From UBA3910 sp002391465 (GTDB taxonomy: Bacteria > Bacillota > Limnochordia > Darwinibacteriales > Darwinibacteriaceae), in assembly GCA_030054835.1 (NCBI GenBank), contig JASGVS010000035.1, positions 21,749 through 85,748 on the forward strand: a stretch of 64,000 nucleotides of DNA, read 5' to 3'. The notes under the pieces are model-generated. The model saw only the letters and a list, made by a program, of their open reading frames with translations. It was not told the origin of the DNA and ran no database searches. Below, in pieces: positions 42,323 to 51,389 of the stretch (position 1 is the first letter of the stretch; each line of letters starts with the position of its first letter). The translations under genes were made by a program, and so were the position numbers.

Positions 42323-42523
42323 ATGGGTAAGTTCGTCTGTAATTTGAGAAAATACCGTCTGCTAGCAGGCCTAACCCAGGCGGAACTGGCCGAGGCGGTA
42401 GGTGTACGCCGAGAAACGATCGTCAGGTTGGAGGCGGGCCAATACAACCCGTCCCTCCGTCTGGCAATTAGGATCTCCCGGGCGGTAAACGCCCCCATTG
42501 AAGAGATATTTACCTTCGACTAG
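42323..42523 (+). CDS. XRE family (YozG-like) transcriptional regulator
   Basis: A 66-residue single-domain helix-turn-helix protein. LTQAELAEAVGVRRETIVRLE is the DNA-binding core and NAPIEEIFTF closes the domain. It begins 3 nt after the DUF3796 gene. It probably represses its own promoter through the GTGATA repeats. Confidence 0.9.
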   Translation: MGKFVCNLRKYRLLAGLTQAELAEAVGVRRETIVRLEAGQYNPSLRLAIRISRAVNAPIEEIFTFD

Positions 42524-42524
42524 G

Positions 42525-43421
42525 TCATCTAAACAAAAGTGTGATGCCTAAAATGGCAACAACTGCCCCAAGTGCCTCTTTCAGACTAACCTTCTCCTTG
42601 AAGGCCAGGATCGAAACGGGAATAATCATTATTGGTGCCGTGGATGAGAGGGACGAAACTATTCCGGTTGCGGTGTGCTGCAGGGCCACAAGGACTAGAT
42701 TGACTCCAATAAATGGACCCAAGACAGAGCCAAGAAAAATCTGACCCATGGCAGCCCTATCTTTCAGCGCCGCACCAATTTCCGGCCACCTGCTCCGTAG
42801 CGAAATAATGATCGTAAAACCTATAAACGCTGCGATCAAACGAATTTGGGTCGAGGCAAAGGGGTTGTATGTACCCATACCCAGCTTGCTGAAGGTCAGG
42901 CCCAGCGCTTGGCCTATAGCACCCAACGCAGCGTAAAGCAGACCTTTCCCGGGCCGGTTAAAGCGCACCCTCTTTTCATCTGGACTGCGGCTTAGGATCA
43001 CCGTTCCGATCCCGGTCATGGTTAGGAGTATGCCCCCAAGACCCACGGGTCCAATCCTCTCCCCCATGAACAGGAAACCTGTCAGGGCTGCAATGGGCGG
43101 CGAAGCGGACATAATGAGCAGTGAGATACGTGAGCCGATTAAGACGTAGGCCTCAAAAAGGAAAATATCGCCCAATACGAATCCTAACAAGCCTGAGAGG
43201 AGTAGCCAAAACCAGGCGCTTCCCGAGGCATCAACGGGCAGAAGTAAACCCCTTGTGAGGAGAGCGCCCACACTGGACAGAATGAAGGCAATAAAGAGCC
43301 TTAAGTAGTTCACCGAAAGGCTCCCCACCTTTTTCCCCGCCTTCTCATAGGCAATCGAATTAAACGTCCAGCAGACAGCCGCTCCCAGGGCGGCTAGTTC
43401 GCCTAAATGACTCAGGATCAT
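42525..43421 (-). CDS. EamA/DMT family transporter
   Basis: A 298-residue protein with ten predicted membrane helices in two EamA repeats (about 3-140 and 155-295). It is in the drug/metabolite transporter superfamily. The ATG at 43421 follows GGTGAG by 5 nt; longer forms have no ribosome site. The substrate is unknown. The stop nearly abuts the convergent XRE gene. Confidence 0.88.
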   Translation of the reverse strand: MILSHLGELAALGAAVCWTFNSIAYEKAGKKVGSLSVNYLRLFIAFILSSVGALLTRGLLLPVDASGSAWFWLLLSGLLGFVLGDIFLFEAYVLIGSRISLLIMSASPPIAALTGFLFMGERIGPVGLGGILLTMTGIGTVILSRSPDEKRVRFNRPGKGLLYAALGAIGQALGLTFSKLGMGTYNPFASTQIRLIAAFIGFTIIISLRSRWPEIGAALKDRAAMGQIFLGSVLGPFIGVNLVLVALQHTATGIVSSLSSTAPIMIIPVSILAFKEKVSLKEALGAVVAILGITLLFR

Positions 43422-43453
43422 TTCACTCACCAACACTCTTTCCATGATCAAAG

Positions 43454-43473
43454 CGGGCCCCCAGCGGAGGCCC
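43454..43473 (-). terminator. terminator-like hairpin after folT
   Basis: CGGGCC pairs with GGCCCG just past the folT stop. The T-run is better on the plus strand (TCTTTTT) than on the minus (GCTTTG), so its direction of action is uncertain. Confidence 0.5.
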
Positions 43474-43479
43474 GTCTTT

Positions 43480-44010
43480 TTAGTCTACTGCGCCCTTACG
43501 CTGCATCTGGTAGGCTCTGTTCAAGAGAAAGATCAAAGCTGTGTAGATGGGCAGCGTAACAACACGTGAAATCAGCCTGGTCGGCAGAAAAACGAAGAAA
43601 CTCTGATCGTATAGGATAGACAGCCAGAGTGTGTTTAACAGCACTCCCGCGATCAGATCCGTAACCACGACTGCGGCTCCAATCTGCCGCACAGTCAGCT
43701 CCCGTCGCCGCTCATGCAGGAACAAGCCCGGTAAAAATCCGGTTAAGGCAGCGCTCACGGCAAACCCCGGAAAGAATGGGCCGCCGAAGGGATTGATCAA
43801 ATACCCGATTATGTCGGATATGACGCCGGCAACCAAGCCCGCCCAGGGCCCGAACAGGATACCGGCTAACATTAAGGGTACCTCCCCCAACGTAATGCGA
43901 AGGCCAACAGCACCCAAGATGGGAATACCCAGTCCAAAGACACGGGTCAAGACGATGGAAATGGCGGTCAGTAAACCTACATTCGCCGCTTGTTTAGCGG
44001 AAAACCGCAT
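43480..44010 (-). CDS. folT: folate-type ECF transporter S component
   Basis: A 176-residue membrane protein with six hydrophobic segments. LRITLGEVPLMLAGILFGP and DIIGYLINPFGGPFFPGF match the FolT/folate family of ECF S components. It would work with a shared EcfAT module encoded elsewhere. Start 11 nt after pmbA. Confidence 0.88.
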   Translation of the reverse strand: MRFSAKQAANVGLLTAISIVLTRVFGLGIPILGAVGLRITLGEVPLMLAGILFGPWAGLVAGVISDIIGYLINPFGGPFFPGFAVSAALTGFLPGLFLHERRRELTVRQIGAAVVVTDLIAGVLLNTLWLSILYDQSFFVFLPTRLISRVVTLPIYTALIFLLNRAYQMQRKGAVD

Positions 44011-44021
44011 ATGGTTTCCTC

Positions 44022-45377
44022 CTAGTTACCCGCAACTGCCAGTTTTGTCACAATCAGGGACGGTGCGCCCACGTTTCCACCCATACCCGGGCCGCCAAAT
44101 TCCAGATCGGAACCGATCGCTTCCACATCCTGTAGGAGCTGGAAGAAGTTGCCCGCTATGGTGATTTGATCAACTGGCCTTGCAATCTTGCCGTCTTCAA
44201 CCAGGTAGCCGTAGGCACCGAGGGAAAAGTCACCCGAAACAGGGTTTGCACCTGAGTGAGCTCCCTGAACACTGATAATGATCAGGCCGCTGCCCAATTC
44301 CCTTACAAGTTCCTCGTAGCCCAACTCCCCTGGCTTAATGTAAAAGTTGGTCGGGGAAATGCCTACAGTCGACTTAAAAGAAGCCCTAGAAGCATTACCC
44401 GTGGATTCAACGCCATCCTTTTTCGCTGTTTTCAGATTGTGCAGATAGGTCTTTAACTCGCCGGCAGCAATAACGTCCTTCGTCCGGGTGGGAACCCCTT
44501 CCCCGTCAAACGGTGTTGAGGCTGCCCCGTTCTCCAGCAGCGGATCATCAATCAACGTTACCAGAGGACTTGCGATCTGCTCCCCAAGTTTACCTGCCAG
44601 GAGAGACAGACCTTTCTGAACTGCCTCTGCCGAAAAGACGGAGGCAAAGGTGGCCAAAAACGTCCTGACCACATCATAGCGGAGAAGCACTCTGTACTCA
44701 CCCGATTTTACCGTATCTGCGTTAAGCAGAGACGCAGCTTCACCCACTGCTTCTTTGGCGAGCTCGCGGGCATTGAAATCCGCCCAAGAGTTGCTGTAGC
44801 GGGAACGTCCGCCTGATTTTACCTGCTCGTTCTCTTTCACTAGGGCGGACACATAGGTGTAAGCCCCATTACGACTAAAGGACTGCTCCAGCCCAAGCGT
44901 GTTAGCAATGTAGGCTTCTGCCTCCCGATACCCCACAGCTGCCCAGTTTACCAGAGAAACCCGCTCATCGGCCGCGAAGGCCTCCTTCTCGAGTTCTTTG
45001 GCGTACTCGATCTTTGCTTCGGGCGTTACCTGCTCAAGTTCAGGATTATACGCTTTGACCGTTGGGTAGTCCTCCGCTCCGGCAAAGAACACAATTTCGT
45101 CCTCCGAATCGATGATCTGGGCGTTAGCCTTAGCCCCTTCTACCAGCATATAAACAGAATCCTCATCCAGCGTCTCGGCATAGGCATAGCCAATTTTCCC
45201 GGCAAACCTAGCACGGAAGCCCACACCTTGGCCCACGCTTAACGTGTAATCATCAACTTCTTTTTGGAAAACACGAATGGACAGATCCTTTGACGACACT
45301 GCATAGATTTCCATTTCCTCCAGCCCGGCTTCCCTGCCTGCCTGGAAGACCTTATCTTTAAATTGACGCACGTCCAT
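44022..45377 (-). CDS. pmbA: TldE/PmbA metalloprotease-family subunit
   Basis: A 451-residue TldE/PmbA protein, the partner of TldD. It lacks the HExxxH zinc motif, as usual for TldE. Conserved features include STPFDGEGVPTRTKDVIA and GAHSGANPVSGDFS. The complex cleaves unfolded or modified peptides. The start at 45377 overlaps the tldD stop (TAATG). Confidence 0.93.
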   Translation of the reverse strand: MDVRQFKDKVFQAGREAGLEEMEIYAVSSKDLSIRVFQKEVDDYTLSVGQGVGFRARFAGKIGYAYAETLDEDSVYMLVEGAKANAQIIDSEDEIVFFAGAEDYPTVKAYNPELEQVTPEAKIEYAKELEKEAFAADERVSLVNWAAVGYREAEAYIANTLGLEQSFSRNGAYTYVSALVKENEQVKSGGRSRYSNSWADFNARELAKEAVGEAASLLNADTVKSGEYRVLLRYDVVRTFLATFASVFSAEAVQKGLSLLAGKLGEQIASPLVTLIDDPLLENGAASTPFDGEGVPTRTKDVIAAGELKTYLHNLKTAKKDGVESTGNASRASFKSTVGISPTNFYIKPGELGYEELVRELGSGLIIISVQGAHSGANPVSGDFSLGAYGYLVEDGKIARPVDQITIAGNFFQLLQDVEAIGSDLEFGGPGMGGNVGAPSLIVTKLAVAGN

Positions 45378-46768
45378 TATTCTGCCTCCTTCCGTCCGCC
45401 TACGGTCATTTCGGTAACCCGGATGGTAGGTTGGCCTACATCGGCTGGAATTGAGCCGCTCAATGAACCACACATACCTTGTCCCGTGGCCAGGTTAGAA
45501 CCTACCATATCAATCTTAAGCAGTACATCGGACCCTTTACCAATCAAAGTGGCACCGCGTACCGGTTTTTCGATCTTGCCGTTGCGCACAATGTAGCCTT
45601 CCGCTACAGCGAAGTTGAACTCGCCCGTGGCTGGATTCACCGAACCGCCGCCCATCCGTCGGGCAAACAGAGCGTATTCGGTGTTGGCTATGATCTCCTC
45701 CTTGGTAGACTCGCCCGCACAGATGAAGGTGTTGGTCATGCGCGATGTGGGTGCGTATTTATAGGACTGGCGGCGGGAGTTGCCAGTAGGCTCCATCCCC
45801 ATGCGCCTGCCGTTTAGACGGTCAATCATATAGCCCTTAAGAATACCGTTCTCAATTAACACGTTTCGCCTGGTCTTGAAGCCTTCGTCATCGATGTTCT
45901 GCGAACCCCAGGCATTGGGAATGGAACCATCATCCACCGCGGTTACGATCTCGCTAGCTACCTTCTGTCCCAATTTGCCTGCGAAAACGGACGCGCCTTT
46001 GGCTACGCTCGTGGCCTCTAGGCCGTGGCCGCACGCCTCATGGAAAATTACACCGCCGAACTCGTTATCGATGATCACAGGGTATTTCCCGCTGGGTGCA
46101 TAATCCGCATTGACCATGGTAACAGCACTCTGGGCAGCATCCCGGGCAATTTCCTCCACATCGATCTGCTCATAAAGCTCAAAGCCCATATGTCTACCGG
46201 GGCCGCGGAAAGCAGACTGTTTTTCGTTACCTTTGCTGGCAACCGCGTTGATACCAAGCCTGGTACGGATACGCCTGTCATCAACCATCAATCCTTCTGA
46301 GTTGGCGATGAAAACGCTCTGGTCCACATCGAGGTAAGTGATGGCCACTTGACTGATCTGTTCGTGGAAGTTGGCAGCGGCGTTATGGGCTCGCTTCATC
46401 ACTTCCACCTTTTCTTTCTGCCCGACCCGCTGGGGCTCAAGCCGTACCGGATTGAACTTCTCCACACACATGCGGTTAAGGACTATACTCTGCACCTGTC
46501 TGGAACCGGCCAGGGCAGCCGCTGCCTCAAGGGCAACTTTCATCAAGTTCTCCCTGCTGGTGTTGTTCGTATAGGCGTACACACTGCGGAAACCCTGGTA
46601 TATTCGGATACCCACACCGTAGTCCCGCCCATTTACCCCCTGCTCCACCTTGCCATCGATCATGGAGATGGACGTGTTGTAAGTGTCTTCCATGAAAATC
46701 TCGGCAAAGTCACCCCCAGTGGATAACGCTGCCAGCAGCACATCTGTTACAATCCTTTCACTGAGCAA
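45377..46768 (-). CDS. tldD: TldD metalloprotease
   Basis: The 463-residue catalytic subunit. The zinc motif HExxxH is in FHEACGHGLEA, with further ligands expected in the C-terminal GSLSGSIP area. TTG start with GGGGAGGTTTT upstream. With PmbA it forms a heterodimeric protease. Confidence 0.94.
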   Translation of the reverse strand: MLSERIVTDVLLAALSTGGDFAEIFMEDTYNTSISMIDGKVEQGVNGRDYGVGIRIYQGFRSVYAYTNNTSRENLMKVALEAAAALAGSRQVQSIVLNRMCVEKFNPVRLEPQRVGQKEKVEVMKRAHNAAANFHEQISQVAITYLDVDQSVFIANSEGLMVDDRRIRTRLGINAVASKGNEKQSAFRGPGRHMGFELYEQIDVEEIARDAAQSAVTMVNADYAPSGKYPVIIDNEFGGVIFHEACGHGLEATSVAKGASVFAGKLGQKVASEIVTAVDDGSIPNAWGSQNIDDEGFKTRRNVLIENGILKGYMIDRLNGRRMGMEPTGNSRRQSYKYAPTSRMTNTFICAGESTKEEIIANTEYALFARRMGGGSVNPATGEFNFAVAEGYIVRNGKIEKPVRGATLIGKGSDVLLKIDMVGSNLATGQGMCGSLSGSIPADVGQPTIRVTEMTVGGRKEAE

Positions 46769-46836
46769 AACAAAACCTCCCCTTGTTCTATGATATAATC
46801 AAAGCATTAGTTTTGGATTTGAGAAAGGAGACCACC

Positions 46837-47022
46837 ATGCAACCCGAAGACATCATCTGGCGTTTAAGTGAACGTTTGAACGAGTTTCTGCTTCTTTGCG
46901 AAGAAAGCATAAGCCATCTACATCCCAAAAAAAATAGCGATCTCATTTCCAGCATCGAAGAATGCGAACGTCTCTGCCGGACTCAAATCAATGTGATGAA
47001 TCGCATTGCCAAAAGATATTAA
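46837..47022 (+). CDS. 61-residue helical protein of unknown function
   Basis: A small soluble protein, divergent from tldD, predicted to be two helices (IIWRLSERLNEFLLLCEESI, then a Cys-rich ECERLC). AAAGGAGACC lies before the ATG at 46837, and a TATAAT box at about 46793-46798 lies upstream. Its stop overlaps the stop of the convergent DUF123 gene. No family recognised. Confidence 0.6.
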   Translation: MQPEDIIWRLSERLNEFLLLCEESISHLHPKKNSDLISSIEECERLCRTQINVMNRIAKRY

Positions 47023-47423
47023 GTTGATCTGGGCTGGGCCAACGGAATGTGGATCAAATGGGAAACACAGCTGCAGTCAGACGAACCAAACCCCGGCACA
47101 ACGTAACGGGCCGTAGGAATGCGAAGCAGCTGCTTAGTCAAGGCACACTCCGTTTCTTTGGCCTGGTCGTATAAAACGGCATGGCCTAGATAACAGCACT
47201 CCTGCCTCAGGTAATCGATGTGCCAGCGGTGTTTCTTATCCAGCCGCCCGTGGCGGTCCAAACGCTGCTGTAGGTTGCGCTGAGCACTGCCACTGTACGA
47301 GTAAATACCCGCTAGAAAAGGAAAAACGCCAAGTCTCCCCACTGCAATCGTCCTCGCCTCAGGCAGATAAAGCCAGAGGACGTAGACCCCGCTGTTGGAA
47401 ACTGGCCTGCCATCATCAGCCAA
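47019..47423 (-). CDS. DUF123 GIY-YIG-like nuclease family protein
   Basis: A 134-residue DUF123 protein. GVYVLWLYL, GIYSYSGSAQRNLQQRL and RWHIDYL match the family, found alone or fused to endonuclease III. A Cys/His cluster (SSDCSCVSH) near the end is typical. A nucleic-acid role is assumed but not shown. TTG start with GAGGAGGG upstream. Confidence 0.85.
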   Translation of the reverse strand: MADDGRPVSNSGVYVLWLYLPEARTIAVGRLGVFPFLAGIYSYSGSAQRNLQQRLDRHGRLDKKHRWHIDYLRQECCYLGHAVLYDQAKETECALTKQLLRIPTARYVVPGFGSSDCSCVSHLIHIPLAQPRST

Positions 47424-47525
47424 TAATTAGAACCCTCCTCTGTTTTGGTATTTATTCTAGCTAATGCAGGTTTTTCCTTTGAACAACTAGAAATAATAGA
47501 GTCAAACTTCAAAGGAGGGAAATGA

Positions 47526-48581
47526 GTGGACATAAAAGATGTTTTCCGAAGCCTGAGCGAGGCTTCAGGTGTATCAGGATACGAGCAAGAACTTGTACGA
47601 CCAATTCAAGAAGCCTGCAAATGGGCGGATGAGTTCAGAACGGATAAACTCGGCAACCTGATCATGTTGAAAAAGGGTACGGGGCCAGAACCCAGGCCAA
47701 AGATCATGCTAGCCGCCCATATGGACGAAATCGGCCTCATTGTTACCAAGATCGAAAAAGATGGCTTTCTCCGGTTCAGCACAATCGGAGGCTTTGACCA
47801 GCGCGTACTGCTCAGCCAGGAAGTTGTAGTACACGGGAAAATGAAGCTCAGCGGTGTAATCGGTGCCAAACCACCCCACATTCAGACCAGTGGCGAACAG
47901 TCCCAGGCTGTGAAAATGGAGGACCTGTACATTGATCTCGGCTTCGAGACAAAGGAACAGGTGGAGGAACTGGTACAGATCGGTGATCTGATCACGATCA
48001 AGCGTGATGTGGTTGACCTGCAGGGTTCCTTAATGGCAGGTAAGGCCTTTGATGACCGCGCCGGTGTAGCAGCTATTTTAGAATGCTTTAAAGTACTGGC
48101 CTCTATCCAACATCAAGCGGACGTTTACGGTGTTGCCACCGTGCAGGAGGAAGTTGGCCTAAGGGGTGCCATCACCAGTACCTACGGCATTGTGCCGGAA
48201 ATCGGCATTGCCATTGACGTAGGCTTTGGTGACCAGCCGGGGCTGCAGGACAGCGACACCATTGCTTTGGGCAAAGGACCTGGTGTAGCTTACGGTCCCC
48301 ACGTCCATCCCAAGATTTATGAACGTATGGTAGAAACAGCCAAGGAATGGAGTATCCCTTACTCAATGGATCCCTCTCCCCACCCCGGCGGTACCGATGC
48401 CTACGCCATTCAGGTAACCCGGGCAGGAGTGGCTACCATCCTTCTCTCCATTCCCCTGCGCTACATGCATACCCCCATTGAAACGCTGGACTACGAAGAC
48501 GTTAAGCGTACGGGCCGCCTCATGGCCATGTTTATTGCTGGAATCGATAACGAATTTGTGGAGGGATTGACATGCTTCTAG
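47526..48581 (+). CDS. M42 family aminopeptidase (first of three)
   Basis: A 351-residue cobalt/zinc aminopeptidase. Metal and catalytic motifs are AAHMDEIG, DDRAG, VQEEVGLRG and PGGTDA. M42 enzymes form tetrahedral dodecamers that trim peptides. GTG start with AAAGGAGGG upstream. It overlaps the next M42 gene by 10 nt. Confidence 0.94.
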   Translation: MDIKDVFRSLSEASGVSGYEQELVRPIQEACKWADEFRTDKLGNLIMLKKGTGPEPRPKIMLAAHMDEIGLIVTKIEKDGFLRFSTIGGFDQRVLLSQEVVVHGKMKLSGVIGAKPPHIQTSGEQSQAVKMEDLYIDLGFETKEQVEELVQIGDLITIKRDVVDLQGSLMAGKAFDDRAGVAAILECFKVLASIQHQADVYGVATVQEEVGLRGAITSTYGIVPEIGIAIDVGFGDQPGLQDSDTIALGKGPGVAYGPHVHPKIYERMVETAKEWSIPYSMDPSPHPGGTDAYAIQVTRAGVATILLSIPLRYMHTPIETLDYEDVKRTGRLMAMFIAGIDNEFVEGLTCF

Positions 48582-49597
48582 CCCGATTGACTGAAGTGAA
48601 TGGCGCTCCGGGTCAGGAGGGGGAAGTACGCAATCTGATCCGCGCCGAAGTAGAACCTTACGTTGACGAGATAAGGACAGATTCCTTAGGCAACCTGTAT
48701 GCCATTAAGAATGCCGGAGCCCCCGGCCCCACTGTCATGCTCGCTGCCCATATGGACGAAGTGGCACTCATGATCACCGGGATTGAGGGCAATGGATATC
48801 TCAAGTTCAGGTCCATTGGCGGTATAGACCCCCGGGTTTTGGTGGCCAAGACGGTTGTAGTCGGTGAGAAGAAAGTGCCTGGCGTGATCGGTGCCAAACC
48901 CATCCACTTACAGCAGCCAAACGAACGGCAGCGGGCCTTCACAATGCGGGAGCTCCTAATCGATATTGGCGCCAGGAGTAAAGAAGAAGCTGAGCGCCAA
49001 GTCAAATTAGGTGAATGTGCCTATTTCACCACCAAATACGAAGAAATCGGTCAAAACAGAGTCAAAGCAAAGGCACTCGATGATAGGGTAGGCTGTGCCC
49101 TAGCTATCAGATTGATCCAGAGCGATGTTTCCTATCCCCTGGTAGCCGCTTTTACAGTACAGGAAGAAGTGGGACTGAGGGGCGCAGGTGTTGCCGCCTA
49201 TCAGGTTGAACCGGATCTGGCCTTTGTGCTGGAAGGGACAACCGCATCTGACGTCGCCGGCATAGATGAGCACAAGCATGCCACCTCGGTCGGTAAAGGT
49301 CCGGCCATCACCGTAGTGGACCGCTCTGTCATCCCCCATCCAGGCTTGGTGAAAGAGCTATTGGCCTTAGCGGATGAAAAGGGTATTCCGGTTCAAGTGA
49401 GGCGGAATACTGCCGGGGGAACGGATGCCGGTCGTATTCAGCTCACCAAGGCAGGTGCAAAGGTTGGAGTAGTTTCGGTTCCGTGCCGCTACATCCACTC
49501 ACCTGCTTCCGTCTTAAGCAAAGATGACTTTGAGCATGCCTATCAGTTAGTTAAATCCTACTTAGAACGTCTCGAGGAAAGCGAGGGATCCAGATGA
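48572..49597 (+). CDS. M42 family aminopeptidase (second of three)
   Basis: A 341-residue M42 enzyme with AAHMDEVA, DDRVG, VQEEVGLRG and AGGTDAG. It differs from the first copy at the residue after the first metal motif (VA in place of IG), so specificity may differ. Overlaps both neighbours. Confidence 0.94.
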   Translation: MLLARLTEVNGAPGQEGEVRNLIRAEVEPYVDEIRTDSLGNLYAIKNAGAPGPTVMLAAHMDEVALMITGIEGNGYLKFRSIGGIDPRVLVAKTVVVGEKKVPGVIGAKPIHLQQPNERQRAFTMRELLIDIGARSKEEAERQVKLGECAYFTTKYEEIGQNRVKAKALDDRVGCALAIRLIQSDVSYPLVAAFTVQEEVGLRGAGVAAYQVEPDLAFVLEGTTASDVAGIDEHKHATSVGKGPAITVVDRSVIPHPGLVKELLALADEKGIPVQVRRNTAGGTDAGRIQLTKAGAKVGVVSVPCRYIHSPASVLSKDDFEHAYQLVKSYLERLEESEGSR

Positions 49598-50589
49598 AAG
49601 ATTTGATTCGCACATTGACTGAGGCTTTCGGGCCTTCGGGCTACGAAACGGAAGTGACTGATTTAATCAAGACGTTAGTGGAAGACTACGTCGACGAGAT
49701 AGAAACGGATGTACTGGGCAACTTGATCGCTGTAAAGAGAGGCTCGGAAGACGGAGCAAAGATCATGTTCGCTGCCCACACCGATGAAATCGGAATCGTT
49801 GTCACCCACATCGATGATAACGGGTTCCTCCGTTTTGCTAACATCGGGGGCGTTGGTGTCGCCACTCTGATCGGCAACCGCGTACGGTTCGCCAACGGCA
49901 CCATCGGTGTTATCTCCAGGGAAAAGGGGGATTGGAAAGAAACAACCCTCGACAAACTCTACATCGATATCGGAGCGGAAAGCAAAGAGGAAGCTCAGGC
50001 GAAAGTAAATGTGGGCGATTTCGGCATCTTCCACCGGGAATTTGTTGACTTAGGCCAGCGCCTAGTGGCCAAGGCCATGGATGACCGCATAGGCTGCGTT
50101 GTGCTGATCGAAGCACTGAAACAGATCAAAGAACCCAAGAACACCCTTTACTTCGTGTTCACCGCTCAGGAAGAAGTCGGACTGCGGGGTGCAAGGACCT
50201 CTGCTTACCGGATCGATCCCGATCTAGGCATTGCCCTCGATGTTACCATGACCGGAGACACGCCTGAAGCAAGGCGTATGGAAGTGTCCCTAGGTAAAGG
50301 CACTGCCATTAAAGTCAAGGACTCTTCCGTCATCGCCCATCCCAAGGTGAAGGAACTTCTGGTGAAGTTGGCTGAAGAAAACGGCATCCCCTACCAGCTT
50401 GAAGTGCTGGAGGCAGGCGGTACGGATGCAGGAGCTATCCACTTGACCAGGGAAGGCGTTCCCTCGGGAACGATCTCTATCCCCACCCGTTACGTCCACT
50501 CCCCCTCTGAAATGGTGGATGTACGTGACGTTAAGGCCTGTGTCGATCTGGTAGTCGCCCTGGCTGATGCAGAAATAGACATCAATTAG
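49594..50589 (+). CDS. M42 family aminopeptidase (third of three)
   Basis: A 331-residue M42 enzyme with AAHTDEIG, DDRIG, AQEEVGLRG and AGGTDAG. The ATGA overlap with the second copy shows coupled translation. A strong terminator follows the stop. Such mixed M42 particles with different subunit specificities are known in archaea. Confidence 0.94.
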   Translation: MKDLIRTLTEAFGPSGYETEVTDLIKTLVEDYVDEIETDVLGNLIAVKRGSEDGAKIMFAAHTDEIGIVVTHIDDNGFLRFANIGGVGVATLIGNRVRFANGTIGVISREKGDWKETTLDKLYIDIGAESKEEAQAKVNVGDFGIFHREFVDLGQRLVAKAMDDRIGCVVLIEALKQIKEPKNTLYFVFTAQEEVGLRGARTSAYRIDPDLGIALDVTMTGDTPEARRMEVSLGKGTAIKVKDSSVIAHPKVKELLVKLAEENGIPYQLEVLEAGGTDAGAIHLTREGVPSGTISIPTRYVHSPSEMVDVRDVKACVDLVVALADAEIDIN

Positions 50590-50607
50590 GCATACACAAG
50601 CAAAAAG

Positions 50608-50637
50608 AATGGTCCGGCGCAGTGCCGGACCATTTTG
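50608..50637. terminator. bidirectional intrinsic terminator
   Basis: ATGGTCCGGC pairs with GCCGGACCAT across a 5-nt loop. TTTTGTTTT follows on the plus strand and TTCTTTTT on the minus strand, so it serves both the M42 operon and the convergent dapF-ugpQ-like operon. Confidence 0.9.
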
Positions 50638-50639
50638 TT

Positions 50640-51368
50640 TTAGTCGGTATTCGTTTGTTTGAGTATCTCCAAAACTAAGCCGGGTTTATCGGTAATGATG
50701 CTGTCCACTTGGGCGGCAATCGTTCTCTGGATGTCCGCCGGTTCGTTCACAGTCCAAGTGTTGACCATCATCCCGTTGCGCTGCGCCCCTTGAACTATTT
50801 CTGGGATTACTCCCAGGTAATAGGGATGTAGGGCGGAAGCACCAATGCTCTGAGCGTAAACCCAGGGGTTGACCAGGGCAGCGTTGTAGAGAATGCCTGT
50901 ACGTATTTCCGGTCTCAGCTGCTTTAAATGTGCCAGGGCATAATGGTTGAAGGAAGAAACGATGGTATGTTCCTCGATACCGTACTGAATCAAGATGTCT
51001 ATCAGCCGTTCATTGAGTGTTTCAAAACCCAAGCCCGCTTTCAGCTCCACATTCAAAAGCACCTTCCATTCCTTCACCAGCTCACAGACCTCTGCCAGCG
51101 TGGGGATGGATTCACCTGCAAACTCCGGGGCAAACCAACCCCCCGCATCGAACTGCCGCAGTTCTGCCAATGTGTACTGGGCCACGAAACCACTTCCATC
51201 GGTGGTCCGATCCAGGGTGAAATCGTGGATTACCACCGCTTCCCCATCCCTGGTCAACTGAACGTCCAACTCCAGACCATCCGCTCCAGCCTCTAACGCT
51301 AGACGAAAAGCAGCCATGGTGTTTTCCGGCGCCCGGCTTGAATAACCCCTGTGTGCCAAAACTAACAT
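50640..51368 (-). CDS. glycerophosphodiester phosphodiesterase
   Basis: A 242-residue TIM-barrel enzyme of the GDPD family. HRGYSSRAPENT holds the first catalytic His, and ELDVQLTRDGEAVVIHD the metal ligands and second His. It hydrolyses glycerophosphodiesters to glycerol-3-phosphate. No signal peptide, so cytoplasmic. Last gene of a four-gene operon. Confidence 0.93.
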   Translation of the reverse strand: MLVLAHRGYSSRAPENTMAAFRLALEAGADGLELDVQLTRDGEAVVIHDFTLDRTTDGSGFVAQYTLAELRQFDAGGWFAPEFAGESIPTLAEVCELVKEWKVLLNVELKAGLGFETLNERLIDILIQYGIEEHTIVSSFNHYALAHLKQLRPEIRTGILYNAALVNPWVYAQSIGASALHPYYLGVIPEIVQGAQRNGMMVNTWTVNEPADIQRTIAAQVDSIITDKPGLVLEILKQTNTD

Positions 51369-51389
51369 AAACCCCAGCTCCCTCCCAGA

